Assembly: GCA_003133225.1 (NCBI GenBank)
Contig: PKWL01000015.1
Location: 20,002 to 84,001, forward strand
Reading direction: 5' to 3'
Source of the DNA: Janthinobacterium sp.
GTDB lineage: Bacteria > Pseudomonadota > Gammaproteobacteria > Burkholderiales > Burkholderiaceae_D
DNA length: 64,000 bases
Made by a program: the position numbers and the translations under genes
In this document: piece by piece, positions 52,365 through 61,933 of the stretch
How the letters are laid out: every line of letters begins with the position of its first letter
Numbering within the stretch: the first letter of the stretch is position 1
The notes under the pieces: model-generated
The model's input: the letters and a program-made list of their open reading frames with translations, nothing else
Databases searched by the model: none
What the model was told of the DNA's origin: nothing

Positions 52365-53037
52365 AGTTGGTATTTCCTAATATTGTAATTTGTAACTGCA
52401 GGCGCTAAAACCGGCATCATTTCTGCAACCCATATAGCTATAGCAGGCATGTTGGCGCAAAATGGCCGCCGCAGAAACGAATCACATTGAAATTTATCGT
52501 GACAAACCTGCGTAACGGGTCAGATCGACTGCGCTTCTTGTGCCGGAGCCACCCGGATGCCTTGATCTGAAACAGAGCTTGGCAACGCCTTGCGTTCCGG
52601 GGCGCATCCAACGCCAGTCTGCCGCGATCGGCAAAAAAGGTCGGGCAACTAAGTCAAAGCGCAAACGAATCAATAACCAACTGGTAGTTAGTTAGCGCTG
52701 ACGAAATTTTTGGTAACGTTTACCAGCTTGAGCTTCAAGTCACGCAATCGTATCACATAGAGCGGCCCTAAGGCGATGGCAGGCGCCCTATTCCGGTCGC
52801 AGGATGACCAGGTGCGACGCGGTCGCGGCAGGCCTTGGTTCAACCACTGCAATTAGAAGTTCATGTATCGCATGCGCGTGACCAACCGCTGCCCGCCCAT
52901 GGCGTTGGACCAGGCCATAGCGCCCCAGCGCCCGTGTAAAACAAGGCGGCACTAGCTGCCCGCTTGACTGTCAAACAAGAACCGGCGCCAACCTTGAAAT
53001 ACGCCGCTAGATGGTGCCCCCACACTTGGAGAGCAAT
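52365..53037. other. Intergenic region, nothing recognised
   Basis: About 670 bases between divergent panD and the FMN reductase gene. A TATAGCTATA palindrome near 52434-52443 may belong to the panD promoter. No gene is supported. Confidence 0.35.
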
Positions 53038-53589
53038 ATGACAGAGATCATCGGAATTTCAGGCAGTTTGCGCGCCGGCTCGCTCAACGCTGCGCTATTG
53101 CATGCTGCGGCGCAGCTGATGCCTGACGGTGCCAGCTTGGGCGTAGCGAGCATCAAGGGCATCCCACTGTATGACGGCGATGTCGAGGCCAATGACGGCA
53201 TTCCCGAGATAGTGGCCGCGCTCCAGGACAGGATCGCCGCATCCAATGGGGTATTGCTTGTCACCCCTGAATACAACAACGCGATGCCGGGTGTGCTTAA
53301 GAACGCGATTGACTGGTTGTCGCGACCGCCGGCAGATATTCCGCGCGTCTTTGGCAACCGTCGGGTCGCCATCATAGGCGCGTCTCCAGGGGGGTTCGGC
53401 ACCATCCTAGCCCAAAATGCATGGTTGCCTGTCGTGCGGACTCTGGGTATGCGCCCTTGGTTTGGTGAGCGCTTAATGGTAGCGCGCGCGGGGACCGTTT
53501 TCAACCAGGAAGGTGAAATTGTGGATGAAAAAATAAAGGAACAACTGCGGCGCTTCATGCATCATTTCGTTGATTTTGTGCAATCTTGA
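53038..53589 (+). CDS. NAD(P)H-dependent FMN reductase
   Basis: A 183-residue flavodoxin-fold oxidoreductase. The FMN phosphate loop is GISGSLRAGSLNAALL; TPEYNNAMPGVLKNAIDWLS is the family hallmark (flavin ring and dimer contact); IIGASPGGFGT binds FMN. Family members reduce FMN, quinones, azo dyes or chromate. Start chosen at 53038 after GGAGAG. Single gene. Confidence 0.92.
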   Translation: MTEIIGISGSLRAGSLNAALLHAAAQLMPDGASLGVASIKGIPLYDGDVEANDGIPEIVAALQDRIAASNGVLLVTPEYNNAMPGVLKNAIDWLSRPPADIPRVFGNRRVAIIGASPGGFGTILAQNAWLPVVRTLGMRPWFGERLMVARAGTVFNQEGEIVDEKIKEQLRRFMHHFVDFVQS

Positions 53590-53741
53590 AGCTGCGCCGT
53601 TTGCCACCCTACGACTCGTCTTCCTAACGGGCTTGCCAATTCGTGGCGTCAGGATTTTTCCAAGCGCCTCTGGCAACGGGTGGTAAGGGCGGTTAGTAAA
53701 GAAGCGAGCAGCGTTAATTTTTCTATGAGCGGGAGGGCGCA

Positions 53742-54698
53742 ATGGAAAACGCACAGGAGCAAGCCGAACAATGGCCCGAGCTAGATTACGAGAATTGGAA
53801 GGATACTTACGCCACGTTACACATGTGGCTGCAAATCGTTGGCAAGATCCGGTTGGCAAAGACGGCGTGGATCAATCACTGCTGGCACGTCGCCCTGTAT
53901 GTCACGGCGCGGGGCCTAACGACGTCGCCGATCCCAGACGGCGCACGCACATTTCAAATTGATTTCGACTTCGTCGAGCATCGCCTTTGGATTACGACGA
54001 GCAACGGGGCAGTTCGCTCTATGCAATTGCAACCGCGCTCCGTGGCTAACTTTTACGAAGAGCTGTTTGCGCATCTGTCCGCGCTTGGACTTAGTGCAAA
54101 AATATACGCAAGTCCCAATGAAGTCGTCGATGCCATACCGTTCAACCAGGATCATCAGCATGCCGCGTACGACAAGCAAGACGTCAATCGATTTTGGCGC
54201 GCCCTAGTGCAGGCGGACCGCGTCTTGAAGCAGTTTCGCGCCGGCTTCATCGGCAAGAGCAGTCCCGTACATTTTTTCTGGGGAAGCTTCGATCTCGCCG
54301 TGACGCGTTTTTCCGGACGCACCGCCCCCATCCATCCTGGCGGCGCGCCCCATTGCCCGGACTGGGTCATGCGCGAGGCCTATTCACATGAAGTGAGTAG
54401 TTGCGGCTTCTGGCCTGGCGCAGCGCAGCTGCCTTATCCCGTGTTCTATTCCTACGCCTATCCGGAAGCCCCAGGTTTCAGCGCGGCGCGGGTGCATCCG
54501 GAAAGTGCCCATTATGACGCCACGCTGCGCGAATTTATATTGCCCTATGACGTGGTGCGGGGCCACGCTGCACCGGATACGGTGCTGCTTGAATTCCTGC
54601 AAAGCAGCTACGAGGCAGCGGCCAACCTGGGCGGCTGGGATCGTTTTGCACTCGAGCGGGCGCAAACGCCGTCAGCGCACAATCGCACTTCGCGCTGA
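53742..54698 (+). CDS. DUF5996 family protein
   Basis: A 318-residue soluble protein beginning with WPELDYENWKDTYATLHMWL and continuing with VGKIRLAKTAWINHCWHVAL, AFQIDFDFVEHRLW-type sequence (TFQIDFDFVEH), and later FWGSFDLAVTRFSGRTAP and CGFWPG. This order is typical of DUF5996, a widespread family with no known function. No enzyme motif is evident; many conserved Trp, His and Asp suggest a binding fold. Single gene after the FMN reductase. Confidence 0.85.
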   Translation: MENAQEQAEQWPELDYENWKDTYATLHMWLQIVGKIRLAKTAWINHCWHVALYVTARGLTTSPIPDGARTFQIDFDFVEHRLWITTSNGAVRSMQLQPRSVANFYEELFAHLSALGLSAKIYASPNEVVDAIPFNQDHQHAAYDKQDVNRFWRALVQADRVLKQFRAGFIGKSSPVHFFWGSFDLAVTRFSGRTAPIHPGGAPHCPDWVMREAYSHEVSSCGFWPGAAQLPYPVFYSYAYPEAPGFSAARVHPESAHYDATLREFILPYDVVRGHAAPDTVLLEFLQSSYEAAANLGGWDRFALERAQTPSAHNRTSR

Positions 54699-54812
54699 CT
54701 TGGAACGCGGCGGCGCTCTGGCAAAGCCAAGCTCGGCTGTCCGCCTTGGGGCCGCGGATCCGCAGCCCCAAGAGCGCATGGGCATCCCGGCACGCTGCAC
54801 GCATTTGGCGGA

Positions 54813-56273
54813 TCAGAGCGGATGGTGCAATCTGGTTGGCTGCCCGGCCAGAATGCCTTCGTAATCCGTCAATGGTGCGCCGATGGTGATGTGATCGGGT
54901 TCGATATCGAAAAACCGGATGTCTTTGCTGTGTGCGCTGGCGCGCACTTTGACGACCGAAATGACGCGCTTAAATTGCCCTGTGATCTCGACATAGCGCT
55001 GCATAATGATGGCGTCGGCAAGAAAGGCATTGCCAAATGAACTAAAGCGCAAGACGGTGTAGCGGTCTTCCAGCTCTGCCGTCATCAATACCGATACCCC
55101 CATGCCGGTCAACACGGCAATCATTCGGTACAACGATTCGCGGAAATCTTCGCGAAATACGGATGCCAGCGCCAGTTCGAATCCAGACAAGGAGTCGATC
55201 ACGACGCGCTTGGCCTTCATGCGCGTAATCATGACGACCAGGTCGTGCAAGATTTCGTCGATCGACAAATCCAAGGTACGCGTATCAATCACGCCGACAT
55301 CGCCGCTTTTTACGAGCGCATTTAGTTGATGGCTTAGAAGCTGGTTGGGACTTTTCTCAAATGCCGCGATGACGCCCGGCTCGCCCGCGCGCACACCCTC
55401 GGCCAGAAACTGCGTTGCCAGCACGGTTTTACCGGAACCTGATGGGCCGACAACCAGTAAGGAATAGCCGGCGGGCATCCCCCCGCCCATCATCTCGTCT
55501 AGCAAGGGAATGCCCATCGACAGCCGCTTATCGCCCGATATGGCGAAATTTTCTGTATTGCCTGTTTGCAAGATGGCACGCGGAAAAATCTGCACGCCGT
55601 CATCATTGATGCGGAAGGTGTGCACGCCCAGGCTTTGCGCTTGGCCGCGCATCTTGACCACCTGGATCTTGCGCACCATGGCATCGCGGTGAACTAGTTG
55701 CGACATCCACAAGATGCCGTCGGCTACCGTAAACACGGGACTCGATTCCGCTTCCGGTGCCAGATATTCGCCGATCAAAAAAGTCGTCGCCTGCCAGCTC
55801 GTCATTTGCATGCCCAGATGCTGGACAAAGTGCTGCAAACCGGATGCGCCGGCATCCATCGCTTGTGCCGACTGCACCACCGAGCGAAAAGAATCCACGA
55901 AGACCAGGCTCGGCAAGAAGTCGCGCACCTCATCGGCGATGCGTGCCAGGACGCGGTCGAAATCGCCTTCCAGAAGGTCGGCAGCGAGGTTGACAAACTT
56001 AATCGATTGATTGATTTTCGTGATGTCAAAGAATGGAAATTGCTGCTGATAGCGCAGCATTTTTAATGGCGGTTCGCCCAGCACGGTGAAAAACAGCGCG
56101 CGTCGCTCCGGACCGGCCAGGGAAAACATGATTTGGTGGGCCAGCGTTGTCTTGCCGCTGCCTGGAGTGCCCGCCACCAGATTGAATGAGAATTCCGGGA
56201 TTCCTCCGCCCAGCAGGTCGTCGAGGCCAGGCACGCCCGTCGCTAAGCGCTCTATCGTTACTTTGTTTTTCAT
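54813..56273 (-). CDS. KaiC-like double RecA-domain ATPase
   Basis: A 486-residue protein of two RecA-type domains: Walker A sites GTPGSGKTTLAHQ (about residue 35) and GPSGSGKTVLATQ (about 280), with Walker B-like SLVFVDSFRS and VVIDSLSGFEL. The catalytic Glu-Glu pairs of clock KaiC are changed: TVLGEPP replaces TFEE in the first domain, and AFEKSP replaces YEES in the second. At the KaiC phosphosite segment the protein reads NAFLADAIIMQRYVEI; aligned by the DTI/DAI and QYVEI landmarks, Ser431 and Thr432 become Ala and Phe. So it is a KaiC homologue without the clock phosphorylation sites. No kaiA or kaiB is in the window. It is co-transcribed with the small gene upstream and adjoins a hybrid kinase gene. 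Confidence 0.92.
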   Translation of the reverse strand: MKNKVTIERLATGVPGLDDLLGGGIPEFSFNLVAGTPGSGKTTLAHQIMFSLAGPERRALFFTVLGEPPLKMLRYQQQFPFFDITKINQSIKFVNLAADLLEGDFDRVLARIADEVRDFLPSLVFVDSFRSVVQSAQAMDAGASGLQHFVQHLGMQMTSWQATTFLIGEYLAPEAESSPVFTVADGILWMSQLVHRDAMVRKIQVVKMRGQAQSLGVHTFRINDDGVQIFPRAILQTGNTENFAISGDKRLSMGIPLLDEMMGGGMPAGYSLLVVGPSGSGKTVLATQFLAEGVRAGEPGVIAAFEKSPNQLLSHQLNALVKSGDVGVIDTRTLDLSIDEILHDLVVMITRMKAKRVVIDSLSGFELALASVFREDFRESLYRMIAVLTGMGVSVLMTAELEDRYTVLRFSSFGNAFLADAIIMQRYVEITGQFKRVISVVKVRASAHSKDIRFFDIEPDHITIGAPLTDYEGILAGQPTRLHHPL

Positions 56274-56275
56274 TG

Positions 56276-56689
56276 TTAAAGCTCCTTTCCAGCTATATCC
56301 ACAACGTCATCACCCCAGGCCGAACGTAGAATGCTGGTGGTTAAGAGCTCGCCAATTAACATAATTAGTATGTCGATGAAAGTACTTAGCAAAGCGACAC
56401 TGGCTTCATTGATTTCCGTCAAGTCTCGTTCTTCGAGACAACTTCTTAAACTTGCGAATGCGATAGCGCTTGGCTGCGACGAATGGATGGGCGCAATCCA
56501 GGGATAACGCACGCGAACAAGGTGCACGCTGCGCGCATAGAGCGACTGGAAGCCGCCTTCGCCGATGATTGAGGTCAGTTCGAAAGACAGGCGTTCCCAT
56601 AGATGAAGCGTGACTGCGACCAGCGCTTCCGGCCGTTGCATCACGGCCTTTTTTATCATCCGGTGGCGCTGATTGTCGTTTGTTGCCAT
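56276..56689 (-). CDS. Small KaiC-operon protein, unknown
   Basis: A 137-residue soluble alpha-helical protein starting MATNDNQRHRMIKKAVMQRP (the longer frame was rejected). It contains a His/Trp-bearing helix (VTLHLWERLSFELTSIIGEGG) and a C-terminal hydrophobic helix (TFIDILIMLIGELLTTSIL). The stop lies two bases before the KaiC-like ATG, so the two are coupled. I do not recognise the family; a partner, regulator or membrane tether of the KaiC-like protein is inferred from context. Confidence 0.72.
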   Translation of the reverse strand: MATNDNQRHRMIKKAVMQRPEALVAVTLHLWERLSFELTSIIGEGGFQSLYARSVHLVRVRYPWIAPIHSSQPSAIAFASLRSCLEERDLTEINEASVALLSTFIDILIMLIGELLTTSILRSAWGDDVVDIAGKEL

Positions 56690-56741
56690 AATTAATTTTC
56701 GATTGCAATACAAACGACATTCATAAACGGCCAATTTACCT

Positions 56742-56770
56742 GTATGGCAAGAGTATAACTCATGCCATAC
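56742..56770. promoter_or_regulatory. 29-bp near-perfect palindrome before the KaiC-like operon
   Basis: GTATGGCA at 56742-56749 pairs with TGCCATAC at 56763-56770, and the inner GAGT-ATA-ACTC continues the dyad (12 of 13 positions per arm). A TATACT -10-like word on the - strand lies inside it. It is 53 bases upstream of the small gene's ATG, so it is well placed as an operator. Confidence 0.6.
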
Positions 56771-56855
56771 GGGAAATTAGCCCGTTCGAGAAAACTTGTC
56801 GAAGAAAGGTGATTGAGGGGCGCTGCAATTTTGGCCATGGCGGCCTAGGGCAGAA

Positions 56856-58214
56856 TCAATCAGCGTCTAAGCTAATCAAAGCCATCAAGATATCAATGGC
56901 AACCGGTTTCACCAGATAATGATCGAAACCGGCCTCCATTGCGTGGGTGCGGTCCTCCGCTTGATTGTAGCCGGAGGTGGCAATGACACAAGGCGCAGGC
57001 TCCAGCGCCGATGCGCGCAATTGCTTGACAATTTCAAACCCGTTCATCCCGGGCAGGCCAATATCGCAAACGATGACATCATAGATGTTCTCCATTGCCA
57101 TGGCGAGACCACCGGGCCCGTCAAAGATGGATGTGACGGCATGCCCTTCCAGTTCCAGCAGGAGCTTCAATGTTTCATTGGCATCGACATTGTCTTCGAT
57201 GAGCAATATGCGGCGATGGCGGGCCGGGACGGCTTTTGATAGCGGGCCGCCGCTGCCCTCTGGTGCTGCGCCAGACAGCGGCAACAAGACCGTAAATTCG
57301 CTGCCAAAACCGGTTCCCTTGCTGCGCACTTTTACGGTGCCGTCATGCAAGTCCAAGATCGTGCGCACCAGGGACAGTCCAATGCCAAGGCCTCCTTGTG
57401 AACGCTCCAGCGAACGAAAGCCCTGCGTGAACAAGTCGAAAATGAAGGGCTGAATTTCCACGGGAATCCCCGCCCCGTTGTCCTTTACCGATACCGTGAC
57501 GGCATTCTCCAGCTTTTGTGCCGTAATAGTGATGCGTTCGTTTTCGGGAGTAAATTTGGTCGCGTTGATCAGCAAATTGGAGAAAACCTGCGCTAGGCGG
57601 ACCAGATCGCCGTGAATGACAATCGGGTACGGTGGCAGCTTGATGATGAGCTGCTGATTGCGTTTGGCAATAAAGGGCTGGCTGGTTTCGACGGCGCTGT
57701 CGATAATCTCCGACAACAGCAGCGCCCGCTTTTGCAGCGTGATCTTGCCGCTGCTCACGCGCGACGCATCGAGCAGGTCGTCCACCAGACGCACCATATG
57801 GCCAACCTGACGGCTGACGATGCCATGCAGTTTGGGGAGCTGCGGGTGGGCCGCGGTAATTCGTCCAAGCAACTCGTTGGCCATCGCGATCGGCTGCAGC
57901 GGGTTACGCAGCTCATGGGCCAACATGGACAAAAATTCCGTTTGGCGGCGAATGGCCGCCTCGGCTGACGCCTGCAAGTCTTGTGCGCCGAACGTGGCAA
58001 GGACCAAATTCTGGTTCGCTTCGCGCAATTGCAGAACTCGGCTTTCGAGCACTTCCGCATCCTTTGCCTCATCGCGCAGCGATTCGACCAGCGACAGAAG
58101 TTCCCTAATCATGTTGCGCAGTTGTTCGACTTCGCTAGCATGCCGGGCCGCCTGCTCGACAGAATTTTCCGCAGACGGTGCGGAGGCGGCCTCAGTTTGA
58201 TTTCCAGCAGTCAT
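56856..58214 (-). CDS. Hybrid histidine kinase (coiled coil, HisKA, HATPase, REC)
   Basis: A 452-residue soluble kinase. The N-terminal ~90 residues form a coiled coil (LRNMIRELLSLVESLRDEAK). The HisKA phospho-His is in SMLAHELRNPLQPIA (about residue 101); the ATPase domain has FSNLLINATKFT, DNGAGIP and GGLGIGLSLV; the C-terminal receiver has IEDNVDANE, the phospho-acceptor Asp in VIVCDIGLPGMNG and the Lys of LVKPVA. No sensor domain or membrane helix is present. It lies 170 bases upstream of the KaiC-like operon in the same direction, and KaiC homologues are often next to such kinases, so the three genes probably form one signalling module. Confidence 0.9.
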   Translation of the reverse strand: MTAGNQTEAASAPSAENSVEQAARHASEVEQLRNMIRELLSLVESLRDEAKDAEVLESRVLQLREANQNLVLATFGAQDLQASAEAAIRRQTEFLSMLAHELRNPLQPIAMANELLGRITAAHPQLPKLHGIVSRQVGHMVRLVDDLLDASRVSSGKITLQKRALLLSEIIDSAVETSQPFIAKRNQQLIIKLPPYPIVIHGDLVRLAQVFSNLLINATKFTPENERITITAQKLENAVTVSVKDNGAGIPVEIQPFIFDLFTQGFRSLERSQGGLGIGLSLVRTILDLHDGTVKVRSKGTGFGSEFTVLLPLSGAAPEGSGGPLSKAVPARHRRILLIEDNVDANETLKLLLELEGHAVTSIFDGPGGLAMAMENIYDVIVCDIGLPGMNGFEIVKQLRASALEPAPCVIATSGYNQAEDRTHAMEAGFDHYLVKPVAIDILMALISLDAD

Positions 58215-58614
58215 AACAAGAGTCCAGCGGCATTGTTAGGGTTCGTCAATAAATTGTGCCCGCCGCTGTGGTTTTCAAGGAAACCGGCGAAACACGGTGG
58301 CGCCTACAGCATACAAGCATTTGCCGCCGGCGCGGCCGATGCTTGCCAAAGACAAAGCATAGCGGGATTTTCCGCACGTATCCCAGCATAGCTGGACAAT
58401 ACTCTCAATTTTTCCCAAAATGTAATTATAAATGGCGTTAATTTGCATCGGGGCGCCCGCGTCCAAGCCGAGTCCACGCTTGACGACGCATAGGCGCGGT
58501 TAGGGCCAACGCGCTCGCCGCCATCAGCCCGCCAGGCGCGATGCACTCACGCGCGGCACGAATGAAAATCTAGCTCTTGCGGCGATCCGTGCTCGCGTCA
58601 GGTCGCGCCGGCTG
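58215..58614. other. Intergenic region, nothing recognised
   Basis: About 400 bases between the hybrid kinase gene and the U32 gene. No supported gene; overlapping frames are Ala/Arg-rich without ribosome binding sites. Confidence 0.35.
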
Positions 58615-59973
58615 TTACAGCAGGCGCGCCAACAGCGCCTTATCATAACGCGCATCAAGAGCGATGCGCACGCAATGGCCGCTGCCGGCAGCGACGCTCA
58701 GAGCGCTGCCGTCAAGCGCTTGCATATGCTCCAACGTCAAAATTTGATTGCCGCTTGGGTGAATTACTTCCAATCGGTCGCCAACGGCAAAGCGGTTCTT
58801 GACATCAACTTCGGCCCACCCATCGGTCACCGAGCGCACATCGCCCACATATTGGCTGCGATGCAGTTCCGACACCCCTTTCATGTAATTTTGATGGTCC
58901 TGGGTATGGTGACGCTGGTAAAAGCCGTCCGTATAGCCCCGGTTCGCTAGGCCCTGCAACTCGCCCAGCAAGTTCGTGTCGAAAGGCTTGCCGCCTACCG
59001 CATCGTCGATGGCGCGACGATACACTTGCGCGGTGCGGGCCGCGTAGTAGAGTGACTTGGTGCGCCCCTCAATCTTGAGCGAATCGACCCCGATCTTCAC
59101 TAGGCGCTCGACATGCTCTACGGCGCGCAAGTCCTTTGAGTTCATGATATAGGTTCCATGCTCATCTTCCAAAATAGGCATGAACTGGCCGGGCCGCGCG
59201 GCTTCTTCGATCAGGTACGGCTGATCGGCCTGCGCGTGCCGCAGCATGTCGCCCATGGCCGAATAGGACTGGTTGGCCGCGCTTGTGTCATCGTTGAATT
59301 TGACTGCCTCAACAGGAATTCGCCCCAAGTCCCCGCTCGCGTCTTCGCCCGCATGCAGTACCTTATAATCCCAACGGCAAGAATTGGTGCACGTGCCCTG
59401 ATTCGGATCGCGGTGATTGAAATAACCCGACAGAAGGCATCGCCCGGAATACGCAATGCACAAGGCGCCATGGACGAAAACCTCGAGCTCCATTTCCGGG
59501 CAAGTTTGACGGATTTCCTCGATCTCGTCGAGCGACAGTTCCCGCGACAAAATCACCCGTGTCAGACCCATCCGGTGCCAAAATTTCACATCCGCCCAAT
59601 TGAGCGCATTTGCCTGCACCGACAGATGAATGGGCATGTGCGGCCACTTGTCGCGCACCATCATGATCAATCCAGGGTCGGCCATGATCATGGCATCGGG
59701 CTTCATGTCGATCACAGGCGCCATGTCGCGCAAGTAGGTTTTGAGCTTGGCATTGTGCGCAAAAATGTTACTTGCAACAAAAAATTTCTTGCCGCGGGCG
59801 TGAGCCTGGGCAATTCCTGCCGCCAGCGCCTGCTGTGTCGAAAATTCGTTATTGCGAGCACGCAGGCTATACCGCGGCTGCCCAGCGTACACGGCATCCG
59901 CGCCGTAGTCATAAGCGGCATGCATCTTCGCTATGGAACCGGCGGGCAATAATAATTCTGGTGCGCGAAGCAT
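58615..59973 (-). CDS. trhP: U32 family protein, YegQ/TrhP-type tRNA hydroxylation factor
   Basis: A 452-residue protein of the U32 peptidase-like family. Motifs: APELLLPAGSIAKMHAAYDY at the N-terminus, HLSVQANALNWADVKFW, ELEVFVHGALCIAYSGRCLL and FNHRDPNQGTCTNSCRW with the Cys cluster. In E. coli the YegQ/TrhP branch is needed with prephenate for 5-hydroxyuridine formation at tRNA position 34; RlhA is the rRNA-modifying relative. The length and N-terminus fit TrhP best. AAGG precedes the ATG. Single gene. Confidence 0.9.
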   Translation of the reverse strand: MLRAPELLLPAGSIAKMHAAYDYGADAVYAGQPRYSLRARNNEFSTQQALAAGIAQAHARGKKFFVASNIFAHNAKLKTYLRDMAPVIDMKPDAMIMADPGLIMMVRDKWPHMPIHLSVQANALNWADVKFWHRMGLTRVILSRELSLDEIEEIRQTCPEMELEVFVHGALCIAYSGRCLLSGYFNHRDPNQGTCTNSCRWDYKVLHAGEDASGDLGRIPVEAVKFNDDTSAANQSYSAMGDMLRHAQADQPYLIEEAARPGQFMPILEDEHGTYIMNSKDLRAVEHVERLVKIGVDSLKIEGRTKSLYYAARTAQVYRRAIDDAVGGKPFDTNLLGELQGLANRGYTDGFYQRHHTQDHQNYMKGVSELHRSQYVGDVRSVTDGWAEVDVKNRFAVGDRLEVIHPSGNQILTLEHMQALDGSALSVAAGSGHCVRIALDARYDKALLARLL

Positions 59974-60207
59974 GGTAAGGAGCCTTCTGATTAAGACGGG
60001 GGAAGGCGCGATTATAGCAGTGGCGAGATGGCGTCACGACTTCGACGCCGTTTCCCTTTGGTGCCGCGATACAGTAGGCTCGCCTTCCCACCAAGGGCCG
60101 GAGCGCAAGTATTTCGACTGTACCAAACCCCGTCCCAACGGATAACCGAGACGGCCCATGTCCGTAGCGCGGTCGCGACCATCTGAGGAGTCCGGCATGC
60201 GCGCCGC

Positions 60208-61389
60208 TTAGTCCTTCCGCATGGCGATTAACGCCAAGGCAATCAGGCTAAACAGGGCACCTGCATAAAACGTCGCGGCGGCTCCGCGATGCTCCCAAAG
60301 CAGGCCCGCCAAACTGCTCGCCAAGAGCATGGATACGCCACTGACCAGATTGAAGAAGCCGAACGCAGTGCCTTTCAGCTCCGGCGGCGCTGTGTTGGCC
60401 ACCATGGTCGACAGCAACCCTTGCGTTAAGCCCATATGAAGGCCCCACAGTGCGACTCCGACCAGGACCGTGGACCACCCGCTTCCATGGGCCAATACCA
60501 AATCGGCTGCAATCAAGATGCCCAGCCCCGTCATCAACATTTTATTATGGCTCATGGTGTCTGCCAGCTTCCCAAACGGGTAAGCCGACAACGCATAGAT
60601 GATGTTCATCGCCACCATGACGAGCGGTATGAGGGCGAGCGGCATTCCCCCTTGCATGGCACGCAGAACCAAAAATGCTTCGCTAAAGCGCGCCAAAGTC
60701 AACATCGCGCCGATGGCAACGACCCACCAATACGGCCGGCGCAGCTTTTTCAAGTTCGCCATGCGCATGGGATTGGAACGTGTCGAACTCTCTGGTTCGC
60801 GGATGCCAAAGGCTAGCAATAGCACGGCCAACCCGCCTGGAACGATGGCTAACCAGAAAATGCGCCTAAATTCGTTTCCCCAAAGCAGCATCAAGCCAAC
60901 GGCCAACAAGGGTCCGACAAAAGCGCCTACCGTATCTAGGGCCTGACGCAGGCCGAAAGCGGCGCCACGCAGTTTGAGTGGCGTCACATCCGCCACCAAG
61001 GCATCCCTGGGCGCGCCCCGGATACCCTTGCCTACCCGGTCGATTAGCCGAGCCGTAAACACGACGCCAACGGACGGCGCGATGGCAAAAAGCGGCTTGC
61101 TCAGCGCCCCCAGCGCGTATCCGGCAACTGCCAGCCATTTGCGATTACCGACGTAGTCGCTGAGGGCGCCGGAGAAAACTTTAACGACTTGGGCACACGC
61201 CTCGGCGAAACCCTCAATGAGGCCAACTGTGGCTACGCTCGCACCCAGTGTCGAGACGAGAAACATGGGCAATAGACTATGAATCATTTCAGAGGAAATA
61301 TCCATCAACAGGCTGACACAGCCCAGCACCCATACCGATGGAGGAAGCTGTCGCAAGATGGCAAAGCGCTGTTCAGTCATGTTTACCAT
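60208..61389 (-). CDS. Major facilitator superfamily transporter
   Basis: A 393-residue inner-membrane transporter with about twelve hydrophobic segments. The motif region between helices 2 and 3 reads GALSDYVGNRKWL, and another cytoplasmic loop has RLIDRVGKGIRGAPRDALVA, common in one MFS subgroup (often annotated as quinolone or unknown exporters). The second half has GKLADTMSHNKML. Substrate is unknown. An alternative start three codons later (MTEQRFAI) is possible. Single gene with divergent AT-rich upstream region. Confidence 0.9.
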   Translation of the reverse strand: MVNMTEQRFAILRQLPPSVWVLGCVSLLMDISSEMIHSLLPMFLVSTLGASVATVGLIEGFAEACAQVVKVFSGALSDYVGNRKWLAVAGYALGALSKPLFAIAPSVGVVFTARLIDRVGKGIRGAPRDALVADVTPLKLRGAAFGLRQALDTVGAFVGPLLAVGLMLLWGNEFRRIFWLAIVPGGLAVLLLAFGIREPESSTRSNPMRMANLKKLRRPYWWVVAIGAMLTLARFSEAFLVLRAMQGGMPLALIPLVMVAMNIIYALSAYPFGKLADTMSHNKMLMTGLGILIAADLVLAHGSGWSTVLVGVALWGLHMGLTQGLLSTMVANTAPPELKGTAFGFFNLVSGVSMLLASSLAGLLWEHRGAAATFYAGALFSLIALALIAMRKD

Positions 61390-61765
61390 TCACTCTTCAC
61401 CGTTTACGTCTACTTTACTCATGATACGGGTTTGCCCCCTAAAAACCTTGCAGCTGTGGCTAATTAACCTGGCCATGTGATGATCGCCGCCTGCCATGGC
61501 CATGCCTTGTCAATTGCCAGCCGATAAAACGGACGGTGGCACGCCTCGCGAGTTTCAAGAAAGCTTCGTGCGTACGCTGCCTTTACCGGGCTCGTCATCA
61601 CGGGAGGACTGTCTTGGACAGCGCTCGGGCTTGCGCGACTTGCGAACTCATCAATCGGGATCACGGTAACGGCCATCTAGCGTGTCGTGATGAACCAATT
61701 CCGGCGCAACATGTCTATTAATTAAGTCGACATTTCGTCGGCTCATAGTACTTCTGGAGAGCAAA
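61390..61765. other. Intergenic region, promoter-bearing, no firm gene
   Basis: A 70-codon minus frame (61464-61676, MAVTVIPIDEFASRASPSAV at its start) has protein-like composition but no ribosome binding site; I leave it unannotated. The promoter of the MFS gene is expected near 61400-61440, which is AT-rich. Confidence 0.35.
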
Positions 61766-61933
61766 ATGGCTGAGAAAATTCCACCGAAAGACCACGAATC
61801 AAACAAAGGAAATGCCAACAAGAGCACTTCCGGCACAAACAAACAGTCCGACCAAGGCCAAGGCAACCGGGGTAAACAGATGGAGGACAAGAAAACCCCG
61901 GCCTCGGGCGTTAAGACTTCGGACAAAAAATAA
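61766..61933 (+). CDS. Very small hydrophilic protein, Lys/Asn/Gly-rich
   Basis: A 55-residue protein of almost only polar residues (MAEKIPPKDHESNKGNANKS, then GQGNRGKQMEDKKTPASGV), predicted disordered. GGAGAG lies at the right distance from the ATG. The 3' coding end (GGGCGTTAAGAC) is repeated just after the stop at about 61939-61953, a small tandem duplication. Composition resembles the 46656 protein and the conidiation- or KGG-type stress proteins, but no clear family match. Confidence 0.55.
   Translation: MAEKIPPKDHESNKGNANKSTSGTNKQSDQGQGNRGKQMEDKKTPASGVKTSDKK

Noticed and set aside
61464..61676. A 70-codon minus frame with protein-like composition
   Set aside because: No ribosome binding site and no recognisable family; kept only as a note in the intergenic entry.
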